This document shows positions 39,352-47,097 of a DNA stretch of 64,000 nucleotides, in pieces (position 1 is the first letter of the stretch; each line of letters starts with the position of its first letter). The notes beneath the pieces were generated by a model. The model saw nothing but the letters and a program-made list of their open reading frames with translations. It searched no databases and was not told the origin of the DNA. This DNA comes from Anaeromyxobacter dehalogenans 2CP-1. GTDB lineage: Bacteria > Myxococcota > Myxococcia > Myxococcales > Anaeromyxobacteraceae. The stretch spans positions 1,178,001 to 1,242,000 of the forward strand of contig NC_011891.1 in assembly GCF_000022145.1 (NCBI RefSeq), written 5' to 3'. Made by a program: the position numbers and the translations under genes.

Positions 39352-39702
39352 CTAGAGGCTTCCGACGAGCGCCTTCAGGCGGCGGAGGGTGCGGGGCTCC
39401 ACGCAGTAGCAGACGCGCGGCCCGTCGATCTCGCCGCGGACGATGCCCGCGTCCTTCAGCACCTTCAGGTGCTGGGAGACGGTGGACTGCGCCAGCGGCA
39501 GCTCGTCCACGATGTCGCCGCAAATGCAGGCCTCGCGCCGCACGAGGAGGCGGACGATCTGCACGCGGGCCGGGTGGCCGAGCGCCTTCGCGAGCGCCGC
39601 GAGCTCCTCGTCCGCCTCGGAGCCCTCCACCGGGCGCAGGTCCGGGCCGACGTCGGCGTTCGTCACCGGGGCGCACGGGTCCTTCTTCAGGGCAACGGGC
39701 AT
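39352..39702 (-). CDS. arsR: ArsR-family arsenic-responsive repressor
   Basis: A 116-aa winged-helix repressor: [59 protein letters not shown]. The ACICG pair in helix 3 resembles the arsenite-binding C-x-C of classic ArsR. It heads arsR-acr3-arsC on the minus strand and is divergent from the thioredoxin-ccdA-arsP operon, so it probably controls both from the 164-bp spacer. Confidence 0.93.
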   Translation of the reverse strand: MPVALKKDPCAPVTNADVGPDLRPVEGSEADEELAALAKALGHPARVQIVRLLVRREACICGDIVDELPLAQSTVSQHLKVLKDAGIVRGEIDGPRVCYCVEPRTLRRLKALVGSL

Positions 39703-39724
39703 GCGCCGCTTCTTACGATGAAGC

Positions 39725-39767
39725 GACGTTTCGTTTCAACCCGGTGCGCGGGCTTCGCAGAAACGTC
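39725..39767. promoter_or_regulatory. Inverted repeat in ars intergenic region, candidate ArsR site
   Basis: A perfect 8-bp inverted repeat, GACGTTTC at 39725-39732 and GAAACGTC at 39760-39767, lies between the divergent arsR and thioredoxin genes. A GTTTC direct copy follows the left arm. The position suits an operator for ArsR, but the 27-bp spacing is longer than usual for a single dimer site. Confidence 0.35.
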
Positions 39768-39807
39768 ACCGCAGCCCGTCCGCGACATCGGGCCGCATCG
39801 GCCGCCC

Positions 39808-39836
39808 TTGCCGTCAAATCGTCAGCGTGCGATAAG
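39808..39836 (+). promoter_or_regulatory. Putative sigma-70-like promoter of the thioredoxin-ccdA-arsP operon
   Basis: TTGCCG (39808-39813), a 17-bp spacer and GATAAG (39831-39836) stand 30 bp before the thioredoxin ATG, which itself has GGGAGG upstream. Good spacing but imperfect hexamers. Confidence 0.4.
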
Positions 39837-39866
39837 CCGCACCCGATCGACCCCGGGAGGTGTGAG

Positions 39867-40256
39867 ATGCGCACGAAGGCCTGGCTGAAGGGAATCCTGC
39901 TCGTCGCGGTCCTGGGCGCGCCGGTGTGGGCGACGGCGGCGGACGCCGCGCCGGCCGCGGGCAGGGCGGGCGGGAAGGCGATCCCGCGGCTGGTCGACCT
40001 CGGGGCCGGAGCGTGCGTTCCCTGCAAGGCGATGGCGCCCATCCTGGAGGGGCTCCGGGCCGAGTACGCCGGCCGGATGGACGTGGTGTTCATCGACGTC
40101 TGGAAGGACCGCGCGGCCGCCGAGGCGCACCGGGTCCGCATGATCCCGACCCAGATCTTCTACGGCGCGGACGGCAAGGAGCTGGCGCGGCACGAGGGGT
40201 TCATCGACCGCGCGGGGATCCTGGCGCGGTGGAAGGCCCTCGGCGTCCGGCTCTGA
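39867..40256 (+). CDS. Secreted thioredoxin-fold protein
   Basis: A 129-aa protein with signal peptide (MRTKAWLKGILLVAVLGAPVWATA) and a thioredoxin domain with redox site GACVPCKAM, then MDVVFIDVWKD and the cis-Pro loop MIPTQIFY. GGGAGG precedes the ATG. It starts a plus-strand operon with a CcdA-like membrane reductant carrier, an ArsP-type permease and a second small thioredoxin, so it is probably an extracytoplasmic thiol reductant fed by CcdA and linked to arsenic handling. Confidence 0.9.
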   Translation: MRTKAWLKGILLVAVLGAPVWATAADAAPAAGRAGGKAIPRLVDLGAGACVPCKAMAPILEGLRAEYAGRMDVVFIDVWKDRAAAEAHRVRMIPTQIFYGADGKELARHEGFIDRAGILARWKALGVRL

Positions 40257-40265
40257 GAGGGCGCG

Positions 40266-40964
40266 GTGGTCGGGCTCCTCACCGCGTTCGGGAACGCCTT
40301 CGAGGCCTCGCTGGCGTTCGCGCTGCCGGCGGCGCTCCTCTGGGGCCTGCTCTCGGTGGCGCTGTCCCCGTGCCACCTCTCGAGCATCCCGCTCGTCGTC
40401 GCCTACATGAACGGCGGGCGCGAGCCGCCGTCGGTCCGCGCGGCGCTGGGCCTGTCCACGAGCTTCGCGCTCGGCATCCTCGCCAGCATCGCCGCCGTCG
40501 GGGTCGCGACCGTGCTCCTCGGGCGGATGGCCGGCGACGTCGGACCGGCCGGGAACTACGCGCTCGCGGCGGTCTTCTTCGCCGTCGGCCTGAACCTCCT
40601 CGGCGTGCTGCCGCTGCCGTCCTGGAGCGTGCCCCGATCCGCGGGCCGGCGCGGCCCGCTGGGCGCCCTCGTCCTCGGCGCGATCTTCGGCGCGGCGCTC
40701 GGACCGTGCACCTTCGCCTTCATGGCCCCGCTCCTCGGCCTCGCCTTCCGGGCGAGCGGCGCCGACGCGGCCCGCGGCGGCCTGCTCGTCGCCGCCTATG
40801 CGATCGGCCACACGATCGCCATCGTGGTCGCCGGCGCGTCGGTGCAGGGCGTGCAGCGCTGGCTCTCGTGGAGCGCCGGCGGCCGCGCCGCCGCCGTCCT
40901 CCGCTCCGTCGCCGGCGTCGCCGTGATCGCGGGCGGCGCCTGGTTCGTCCACACCGCGACCTGA
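40266..40964 (+). CDS. CcdA/DsbD-type membrane thiol-electron carrier
   Basis: A 232-aa membrane protein with six helices, starting at GTG 40266, 9 bp after the thioredoxin gene. The paired redox Cys residues in LSPCHLSSIPLVVAYMNGG and ALGPCTFAFMAPLLG, one in each three-helix half, are the signature of CcdA. It would carry electrons from cytoplasmic thioredoxin across the membrane to the secreted thioredoxin encoded just upstream. Such CcdA variants are common in ars clusters. Confidence 0.88.
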   Translation: MVGLLTAFGNAFEASLAFALPAALLWGLLSVALSPCHLSSIPLVVAYMNGGREPPSVRAALGLSTSFALGILASIAAVGVATVLLGRMAGDVGPAGNYALAAVFFAVGLNLLGVLPLPSWSVPRSAGRRGPLGALVLGAIFGAALGPCTFAFMAPLLGLAFRASGADAARGGLLVAAYAIGHTIAIVVAGASVQGVQRWLSWSAGGRAAAVLRSVAGVAVIAGGAWFVHTAT

Positions 40965-40985
40965 CCGCCGCATCGCAGGGTATCC

Positions 40986-42086
40986 ATGAGCCTCTCCGTC
41001 CTCGACGCACCCGCATCTCAGCCATGCTGCCCCACCGGCGTCACGCCGGAGCCCTCCTCGCGCGGCCCGTCCGCCGGGCGCGTCGCGCTCCTGCTGGCGG
41101 GCGCGCTCGTCGCGTGGATCGCCGCGTACGCCGCGGCCCACCCGCTCTCCCGCTGGCTCACCTTCGGCCTCCTCGGCCTCGCCGAGGGCTCGCACCTCGG
41201 CGAGAGCGTCGCGTTCTTCCTCTACGACGTGCCGAAGGTGCTGCTGCTGCTCACGCTCATCGTCTTCCTGGTGGGCATCGTCCGCTCGTTCTTCACGGCC
41301 GAGCGGACCCGGGCGATCCTCGTCGGCAAGCGCGAGTCGGTCGGGAACGTGGTCGCCGCGTTGCTCGGGGTCGTGACCCCGTTCTGCTCCTGCTCCGCCA
41401 TCCCGCTCTTCCTCGGCTTCGTCGAGGTCGGCGTCCCGCTCGGCGTCACGTTCTCCTTCCTCGTGTCAGCGCCCATGGTGAACGAGGTCGCCCTGGTGCT
41501 CCTGCTCGGGCTGTTCGGGTGGAAGGTGGCGGCGCTCTACCTCGTCACCGGGCTCACCATCGCCATCCTGGCCGGCTTCGTGCTCGGGCGCATGAAGCTG
41601 GAGCGGCACGTGGAGCCGTGGGTGTACGAGTCGATGAAGGGCGAGGCGCGGTTCGAGAAGGAGCACCTCGGCTTCACCGGGCGCGTCGAGCGCGGCCTCC
41701 AGGCGGTGCGCGAGGTGGTCGGCAAGGTGTGGCCCTGGGTCGTGGCCGGCATCGCGGTCGGCGCCGGCATCCACGGCTACGTGCCCGAGGGGCTGCTCGC
41801 CTCGTTCATGGGCAAGTCCGCCTGGTGGTCGGTGCCCGCCGCGGTGGCCCTGGGCGTGCCCATGTACTCGAACGCCGCCGGCATCATCCCCGTGGTCGAG
41901 GCGCTCCTCGGCAAGGGCGCCGCGCTCGGCACCGTGCTCGCGTTCATGATGGCGGTCATCGGCCTGTCGCTGCCGGAGATCGTGATCCTGCGGAAGGTGC
42001 TGCGGCCGCCGCTCATCCTCGCGTTCGTGGGCGTGGTGGCGTCCGGGATCCTGCTGGTCGGCTGGCTGTTCAACGCGGTCCTCTGA
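40986..42086 (+). CDS. arsP: ArsP-like permease (DUF318 family)
   Basis: A 366-aa membrane protein with about eight helices. The conserved segment VTPFCSCSAIPLFLGFVEVG with its Cys pair, and FSFLVSAPMVNEVALVLL, define the ArsP/DUF318 permease family, whose studied members export trivalent organoarsenicals such as methylarsenite. A second conserved half, ALGVPMYSNAAGIIPVVEALLGKG, is also present. The context with ars genes and a methyltransferase fits arsenic or another thiophilic metalloid. Confidence 0.88.
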   Translation: MSLSVLDAPASQPCCPTGVTPEPSSRGPSAGRVALLLAGALVAWIAAYAAAHPLSRWLTFGLLGLAEGSHLGESVAFFLYDVPKVLLLLTLIVFLVGIVRSFFTAERTRAILVGKRESVGNVVAALLGVVTPFCSCSAIPLFLGFVEVGVPLGVTFSFLVSAPMVNEVALVLLLGLFGWKVAALYLVTGLTIAILAGFVLGRMKLERHVEPWVYESMKGEARFEKEHLGFTGRVERGLQAVREVVGKVWPWVVAGIAVGAGIHGYVPEGLLASFMGKSAWWSVPAAVALGVPMYSNAAGIIPVVEALLGKGAALGTVLAFMMAVIGLSLPEIVILRKVLRPPLILAFVGVVASGILLVGWLFNAVL

Positions 42087-42124
42087 GGCCGCGAAGCGAC
42101 GAACCCTGACGGAGGAAGACGACG

Positions 42125-42358
42125 ATGAAGATCCAGGTGCTCGGGACCGGGTGCGCGAAGTGCAAGCAGCTCACCGCGAACGCGGAGCAGGCCGTCGCGG
42201 CGCTGGGGCTCGAGGCGAAGGTCGAGAAGGTGGAGGACCTCCGCGAGATCATGAAGCTCGGCGTCATGACCACCCCCGCGCTGGTGGTGGACGGCGTGGT
42301 GAAGTCGGCCGGCAAGGTGCTGTCGCCCGACGCGGTGCGGGCGCTGCTCGGGTCGTGA
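42125..42358 (+). CDS. Small thioredoxin/glutaredoxin-like protein (TM0996 type)
   Basis: A 77-aa single-domain protein: MKIQVLGTGCAKCKQLTANAEQAVAALG with a C-x2-C redox site, VEDLREIMKLGVMTTPALVVDGVV with the cis-Pro, and a C-terminal helix. This is the redox_disulf_1/MTH895 family, very often encoded next to ArsP-type permeases. It may reduce cysteines or metalloid-thiol adducts on the permease. GGAGGAAG stands 7 nt upstream. Confidence 0.9.
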   Translation: MKIQVLGTGCAKCKQLTANAEQAVAALGLEAKVEKVEDLREIMKLGVMTTPALVVDGVVKSAGKVLSPDAVRALLGS

Positions 42359-42375
42359 TCGGGTAGATTGGCCGC

Positions 42376-43008
42376 GTGAGCGACACGGATACAGCAAGCG
42401 GAAGGCGCTACTGGGAGCGCCACGCGGCGAGGTACGACCGCTCGATGCGCGTGCTCGGTGGCCCGCTCCCGCGGATGCTCGAGCTCGTCGCGCAGGAGGT
42501 CCGCGGGGCGGGCGAGGTGCTCGAGGTCGCGGCGGGCACGGGCCTCGTGACCACCGCGATCGCGCCCGTCGTGGGCAGCGTCGTCGCGACCGACTACGCC
42601 GGCGCGATGGTCCGGCTGCTCCGCGGCCGCGTCCAGGCCGACGGGCTCGGGAACGTGGAGTGCATCGAGCGCGACGTGTACGCGCTCGGCATGCCGCCCC
42701 GATCGTTCGACGCCGTCGTCTGCGCGAACGTGCTCCACCTGCTCCCGGAGCTCGAGGCCGCGCTGCGTGCGCTCCGTGCGGTGCTCCGGCCCGGTGGAAC
42801 GCTCGTCGCGCCGACGTACGCGCACGACGAGACGCGGACCTCGAGGCTCGTCTCGCGCGTCCTCGGGGCGACCGGGTTTCCCGGTGCGCGCAGGTTCACG
42901 GCGGCGTCGCTTTCGGCGGCCATCTCGGCGGCCGGGTTCGAGGTGCGGCGTACCGAGATGATCCCCGGGCTCATCCCCGTCGCGTTCGTCGCCGCCACCG
43001 CGCCCTGA
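42376..43008 (+). CDS. SAM-dependent class I methyltransferase
   Basis: A 210-aa methyltransferase starting at GTG 42376: RYWERHAARYDRSMRVLGG, SAM motif I VLEVAAGTGLVTTAIAP, ATDYAGAMVRLL (motif II), and SFDAVVCANVLHLLPELEAALRALRAVLRPGG (motifs III-IV). This resembles the UbiE/Methyltransf_11 group. It lacks the conserved cysteines of the arsenite methyltransferase ArsM, so arsenic methylation is not supported despite the neighbours. It follows the small thioredoxin gene by 17 bp and may share its transcript. Confidence 0.85.
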   Translation: MSDTDTASGRRYWERHAARYDRSMRVLGGPLPRMLELVAQEVRGAGEVLEVAAGTGLVTTAIAPVVGSVVATDYAGAMVRLLRGRVQADGLGNVECIERDVYALGMPPRSFDAVVCANVLHLLPELEAALRALRAVLRPGGTLVAPTYAHDETRTSRLVSRVLGATGFPGARRFTAASLSAAISAAGFEVRRTEMIPGLIPVAFVAATAP

Positions 43009-43256
43009 GGCGACGCGACGGCCGCGACTCGCCGAGTGCGTCGAGAGAGCGAATGCCGAGGAGGGGCAGGCGCCGCCGAGCTCCAGGGGTGGCGCGAGGA
43101 TGATCGCCCGTGTTCCGACTCCGTCCCGCCGAGGAGTGCGTCCCCCGTGCGATCCACGCCGGCGCGTCTTCGTCCAGAGCAGGGATCAGCCTAGTATGGG
43201 CGTAGAGTCGGCAGGTCGCTCGGTTCCTGAACCGTCCAACCGGAGGACGCGCTCAC

Positions 43257-44168
43257 ATGTCAGCCCGCACGTGCCGTGGCAGGTCCCGCAGGTTCACCCT
43301 CGCTTCACTGCTCCTCCTCGCGGTGCTCGGCGCGTGCGCCCAGACGACGGCGCGGCGAGCGACGAGCGTCGTCAACTACCTGTATCCGGCCGGACAGTCG
43401 GAGCCGGTACAGCCGTCCGTCCCGAAGCTCACGCTTCCGCTCCGCGTCGGGATCGCCTTCGTCCCGCCGGCGGCGAGGGAGGTGACGCCGGCGGCGTACG
43501 TCGGCGACCGCGACGGTGCCGCCCCCGAGACCGAGCGGGTCCGCCTCATGGAGACGATCGCCGCGCACTTCCGCGAGCGGCCGTACGTCAAGTCGGTCGA
43601 GATCATCCCGACCGCGTACTTGACGCCCGGCGGCGGGTTCACGAACCTGGACCAGCTCCGGAACATGTTCGGCGTCGACGAGATCGTCCTCATCGCCTTC
43701 GACCAGGTGCAGTTCAAGGACCAGGGCGTGGCGACGCTCACCTACTGGACGCTCGTCGGCGCGTACGTCGTGCAGGGTGAGAAGCACGACACGCGCACGC
43801 TGATGGACGCCGTCGTGCTCGACATCCCGAGCCGCAAGCTCCTCTTCCGTGCGCCGGGGACGAGCGTGGTGAAGGGCAGCTCGACGCCGGTGAACGAGTC
43901 GGAGGAGCTGCGCCAGGACCGGCAGCAGGGCTTCAAGCTCGCGACGGCGGAGCTGGTCACCGCGCTCGACGCGCAGCTCGCCGCGTTCCAGGAGCGCCTG
44001 AAGGCGCAGCCCGAGGAGATCCAAGTCGTGCGGACGCCGGAGTATGAAAAGCGCGCCGCGGCCAGCGGCGGCGGCGCCATCGACCCGGCGACGCTCGCCA
44101 TCCTCGCGGCGCTCGCGGGCGGCGCCATGGCCGGCTCGCTGCGGTGGAGGCGCTCGGGGACGCGGTGA
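43257..44168 (+). CDS. Rhombotarget-type lipoprotein with GlyGly-CTERM-like sorting tail
   Basis: A 303-aa secreted protein: Arg-rich signal then lipobox VLGAC (Cys 27), a globular domain (LPLRVGIAFVPPAA, FGVDEIVLIAFDQVQFKDQGV, KLLFRAPGTSVV), and a C-terminal tail of Gly-Gly-Gly, AIDPATLAILAALAGGAMAG as a membrane helix and RWRR. This tail is the rhombosortase recognition form. CGGAGGA lies 8 nt before ATG 43257. The next gene encodes the matching rhombosortase, overlapping by one base, which identifies this as the dedicated 'rhombotarget' protein. It should be cleaved near the Gly-Gly and held at or released from the surface. Confidence 0.88.
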   Translation: MSARTCRGRSRRFTLASLLLLAVLGACAQTTARRATSVVNYLYPAGQSEPVQPSVPKLTLPLRVGIAFVPPAAREVTPAAYVGDRDGAAPETERVRLMETIAAHFRERPYVKSVEIIPTAYLTPGGGFTNLDQLRNMFGVDEIVLIAFDQVQFKDQGVATLTYWTLVGAYVVQGEKHDTRTLMDAVVLDIPSRKLLFRAPGTSVVKGSSTPVNESEELRQDRQQGFKLATAELVTALDAQLAAFQERLKAQPEEIQVVRTPEYEKRAAASGGGAIDPATLAILAALAGGAMAGSLRWRRSGTR

Positions 44169-44764
44169 TGCGGCGCGTCCCCTGGGTCACCGTCGCGGTG
44201 CTCGCGGTTGCCCTCGGCGCGTATCTCGTGCCGGCGCTGGGCGAGCTGCTGATCCTCGACCGCGCGCGCGTCGAGGGCGGCGAGGGCTGGCGCGTGCTCA
44301 CGGGGAGCCTCGTGCACTTCTCCGCGTCGCACCTCGCGGCCGACGCCCTCGCGTTCGGCGTCGCCGGCGCGATGCTGGAGCGCCGCGGCCGCGCGAGGTT
44401 CGCGGTCCTGGCGCTCGCGTCGGCGCTCGCCGTCGGCCTCGCGGTGCTCTGGCTCGAGCCCACGCTCCAGCGCTTCGCCGGGCTCTCCGGGGTGGCGTAC
44501 GCGGCGATCGTTGCGCTCGCGCTCGTGGGGCTGCGCGAGGGCGGAGCGATGGCGACGCTCTCCGGCGTCGCGCTCGCGGCGTGCGTCGCGAAGCTGGCAT
44601 GGGAGCTCTCCACCGGGCGGATGCTCCTCGTCGGCGCGCCGCCGGGCATCGTCGCGGTCCCGCTCGCCCATCTCGCAGGCGCGATCGCGGCGGTCGCCGT
44701 CACCGGGACCGGGCGACGCCCCGGCGCGGCGCGCCCCGTCGCAGGGAGTCCAGCAGCGCGGTGA
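44168..44764 (+). CDS. Rhombosortase (rhomboid-family intramembrane protease)
   Basis: A 198-aa polytopic protein whose ATG overlaps the previous stop (TGATG). Catalytic residues of the rhomboid type are visible: Ser in RFAGLSGVAYAAIV and His in PLAHLAGAIAAV; the N-terminal part has WRVLTGSLVHFSASHLAADALAFG, as in rhombosortases. It cleaves GlyGly-CTERM substrates; here the adjacent lipoprotein is the obvious one. Its 3' end overlaps the convergent lysR gene by 65 nt. Confidence 0.88.
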   Translation: MRRVPWVTVAVLAVALGAYLVPALGELLILDRARVEGGEGWRVLTGSLVHFSASHLAADALAFGVAGAMLERRGRARFAVLALASALAVGLAVLWLEPTLQRFAGLSGVAYAAIVALALVGLREGGAMATLSGVALAACVAKLAWELSTGRMLLVGAPPGIVAVPLAHLAGAIAAVAVTGTGRRPGAARPVAGSPAAR

Positions 44765-45605
44765 GCTCCGGGCTCGCGCGCTCGCCCCGCCACAGCAGCG
44801 CCACGCGGTGCGTGAGCGCGGGCTCCCGCAGCGGGAGGAAGCGCGTGTTCGACGCCCGCGTCCGCACGAACGAGGGCGCCGCCAGCAGGAGCCCCTTGCC
44901 CCGCGCGACCAGGATCGGGCAGCTCTCGTCCGGCCGCTTCGTGACGATCCGGTAGCGGATGCCCGCGGCGCGGAGCGCCCGCTGCTGGCTCTCGTACAGG
45001 TGGGCGTGCTCGTGGCGCGGGTGGACCACGAAGGTCTCGCCCTCGAGGTCGCGCAGGCGCAGCGCACGGCGCCGCGCGAGCCGGTGCGTGGCCGGCAGCA
45101 GCACGCCGATAGCGTCCTCGGCGACCACCCAGCGCTCGAGGCCCGGCGCCTCCTCGTCGGCCATCTCCGCGCAGACCGCGTCGAGACGACCGAGCTGCAG
45201 GTCGCGGAGCAGGCGGTCCGGGACGTTCGAGGTGAGCTCGACCCCGCGGCCCTCGCCTTGCGCCTCGAAGCGCGCGATCCGCTCCGGCACCCAGGTCGCG
45301 AAGCCCGCGGTCGACAGCCCGATCCGCAGCGGCTGCCCGGAGCGTCGCCCGCGCTCGCGCACCCGGGACTCCAGCGCCTCCGCGCGCTCCAGGACCGCCG
45401 GCCCCTCGCGGAAGAGGAGCGCGCCCGCCGCCGTGAGCGAGACGGACCGCGTGCTGCGGTCCAGGAGGCGCACGCGGAGGTCGCGCTCGAGCCCCGCGAT
45501 GAGGCGGCTCAGCGGCGGCTGGCTCATGTGCAGCCGCTCCGCGGCGCGGCGGAAGCTCAGCTCCGCGGCAACCACCAGGAACGCGCGCAGCTCGCGGAGG
45601 TCCAT
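44700..45605 (-). CDS. LysR-family transcriptional regulator
   Basis: A 301-aa regulator with the LysR N-terminal HTH (MDLRELRAFLVVAAELSFRRAAERLHMSQPPLSRLIAGLERDL) and a C-terminal periplasmic-binding-like effector domain (LRIGLSTAGFATWVPERIARFEA and later segments). It is divergent from the DUF1360 gene across 131 bp containing a T-N11-A palindrome. The effector is unknown. Confidence 0.93.
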   Translation of the reverse strand: MDLRELRAFLVVAAELSFRRAAERLHMSQPPLSRLIAGLERDLRVRLLDRSTRSVSLTAAGALLFREGPAVLERAEALESRVRERGRRSGQPLRIGLSTAGFATWVPERIARFEAQGEGRGVELTSNVPDRLLRDLQLGRLDAVCAEMADEEAPGLERWVVAEDAIGVLLPATHRLARRRALRLRDLEGETFVVHPRHEHAHLYESQQRALRAAGIRYRIVTKRPDESCPILVARGKGLLLAAPSFVRTRASNTRFLPLREPALTHRVALLWRGERASPELTALLDSLRRGAPRRGVARSR

Positions 45606-45614
45606 GCCGTGGGT

Positions 45615-45631
45615 GATACCGGCCAGGTATC
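45615..45631. promoter_or_regulatory. LysR-type operator palindrome
   Basis: GATACC-N5-GGTATC, a perfect 6-bp inverted repeat that contains the LysR consensus T-N11-A (T at 45617, A at 45629). It begins 10 bp upstream of the lysR start and lies between that gene and the divergent DUF1360 gene, so autoregulation and control of the neighbour are both plausible. Confidence 0.65.
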
Positions 45632-45736
45632 AATCGGGCAACGCGAATCGCAAAGCACCGACGGCTGCCGCCCGGGCATGACTGCGTCGCACCGCGCCGG
45701 CCCCGTCGGCCGCGCCGGAACGGAGGAGGAGATCCC

Positions 45737-46180
45737 ATGCCGCTGCCAGTCGAAGCCCTGTGGACCTGCGCCGTCCTCGCCATGGTCGTGAGCGGGACGT
45801 CGTTCACCATCACCGGAACCGAGGTCTTCGAGCCGATGCGGAGGTTCCTCTCCGCGCGGAGCGAGTGGCTCGGCCACCTGACCGCGTGCTTCTACTGCAC
45901 CAGCCACTGGGTCACGTTCCTGCTCGTCGCGCTGTGCCGCCCCGTGCTCGTCTCGACCGGCTTCCTGATCGTGGACCTCGCCATCAGCGCGTTCTTCGTG
46001 GTCCAGCTCGCCGCGTACCTCACCGGCCTGCTGTTCAAGTCGTACTCGGTGATCATCCCGGTGAAGGCCGCCATGCAGCAGGCGATGGAGGCCGCGAGGG
46101 CGGCGCATCGCGCGCCGCGGACGGGCACGGTGGGTGCCGCCTCCGACGCCGACGTGCCGGGTGCGCAGGAAGCGGGGTGA
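45737..46180 (+). CDS. DUF1360 membrane protein
   Basis: A 147-aa inner-membrane protein with three hydrophobic helices and the DUF1360 signature around HLTACFYCTSHWVTFLLVALC, which holds two Cys of a C-x2-C-like pair facing a His. GGAGGAGGAG precedes the ATG. Function unknown in the family; DUF1360 proteins are found near sporulation and surface genes in other phyla. The last 30 residues are disordered. Probably controlled by the divergent LysR protein. Confidence 0.8.
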   Translation: MPLPVEALWTCAVLAMVVSGTSFTITGTEVFEPMRRFLSARSEWLGHLTACFYCTSHWVTFLLVALCRPVLVSTGFLIVDLAISAFFVVQLAAYLTGLLFKSYSVIIPVKAAMQQAMEAARAAHRAPRTGTVGAASDADVPGAQEAG

Positions 46181-46292
46181 GGCCGGCCGGACCGCGATCG
46201 GGCCGACCGAACGCCGGGAGCCGTTCCCCTGGGCGCTGCGGTCGGCCTGTCATCGGCGCTTCCTGTGCGGAACTACGCAGAATCTCGACGGG

Positions 46293-46682
46293 TCAACGGG
46301 CAGCGACCAGGACGAAGAGCGACCCGCACGCGAGATGGTACGCGACCACCCCGAGCGAGAGCAGGAGTGTGGCTCGAGCACGGGCCGACCAGCTCATGCG
46401 CGCTGCGCCGGACCACCCAGCCACGCCGAACGCCACGGCGGGCAGGCCCCACACGACGAGGAGGAACCCGAGCGTCCACCGCCAGGAGAGGCCGCAGTGA
46501 TCCAACTCGTAGCAGCCGGCCGGGCTCTGGCCCAACCGACGACCCAGGTCGCCTGCGCCGAGCCACCTCGCGGAGAGTGATGCGACGACCAGTCCGATCG
46601 CCGCGGAGATGGCCGCGAGCAAGGCTCGACTCGCAACATCCGGAAGGCGCTGACGACGGGCAGCATCGGTGCGGCGGGGCAC
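46293..46682 (-). CDS. Hypothetical membrane protein, 129 aa
   Basis: A small protein starting at GTG 46682, with about four hydrophobic helices: ALLAAISAAIGLVVASLSA, WTLGFLLVVWGLPAVAFGVAG, and TLLLSLGVVAYHLACGSLFV. A loop AGCYELDHCGLSW between the first and second helices carries two Cys that could form a disulfide outside the membrane. No family recognised. It is convergent with the DUF1360 gene; the start is uncertain because in-frame codons continue to 46811. Confidence 0.55.
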   Translation of the reverse strand: MPRRTDAARRQRLPDVASRALLAAISAAIGLVVASLSARWLGAGDLGRRLGQSPAGCYELDHCGLSWRWTLGFLLVVWGLPAVAFGVAGWSGAARMSWSARARATLLLSLGVVAYHLACGSLFVLVAAR

Positions 46683-46794
46683 GGGGCAACCGTACCGGCG
46701 ATGGACGCGCCCCAGCGTGACCCGGGTCAAGACGGGTTTCGCGGATGGTAAAGCACGATCGCCCGGGGGCGCTTCGCGGCACGGGGACACTGGG

Positions 46795-46998
46795 GCACCT
46801 GGCGCGCGCACGATTTCGAGCGCGTCCTCGGGGACCTGGTGCCGGAGTCAGTCGGGACCTGGGGACCTGGTGCCGGAGTCAGTCGGACCTGGTGCCGGAG
46901 TCAGTCGCGGACCTGGTGCCGGAGTCAGTCGGCAAGAATCGGCAGTTCGGACGGGACCTGGTGCCGGAGTCAGTCGGCAAGAATCGGCAGTTCGGACG
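46795..46998 (+). repeat. Array of 22-bp direct repeats plus 36-bp copy of transposase coding sequence
   Basis: Five copies of a 22-bp unit ending CCTGGTGCCGGAGTCAGTCG begin at 46833, 46864, 46886, 46910 and 46955. Copies 4 and 5 are each followed by the same 23-bp tail beginning GGCAAGAATCGGCAG (46931-46953, 46976-46998), so a larger 45-bp unit has duplicated. Immediately upstream, 46795-46830 is identical over 36 bp to 47150-47185 inside the following transposase gene. Spacers are 0-23 bp and no leader or cas gene is present, so it is not a CRISPR array. Location next to a RAYT-like gene suggests REP-like repeats of that transposase. Confidence 0.85.
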
Positions 46999-47097
46999 CG
47001 CCGCGGACCTCGGTCCGTTCTGCGGCCGCGCCTCACGGTGCGACTCCCACGAACATCCCGTCAGGTCGTTGGCACCCGAGTTGCGTAGCGCCCGGGG

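Noticed and set aside
42376-43008. Arsenite methyltransferase (ArsM)
   Set aside because: Located in an ars cluster, but the conserved cysteines of ArsM are absent; annotated only as a class I methyltransferase.
46833-46976. CRISPR array
   Set aside because: Repeats are 22 bp with spacers of 0-23 bp, one of which is itself repeated; there is no leader and there are no cas genes.
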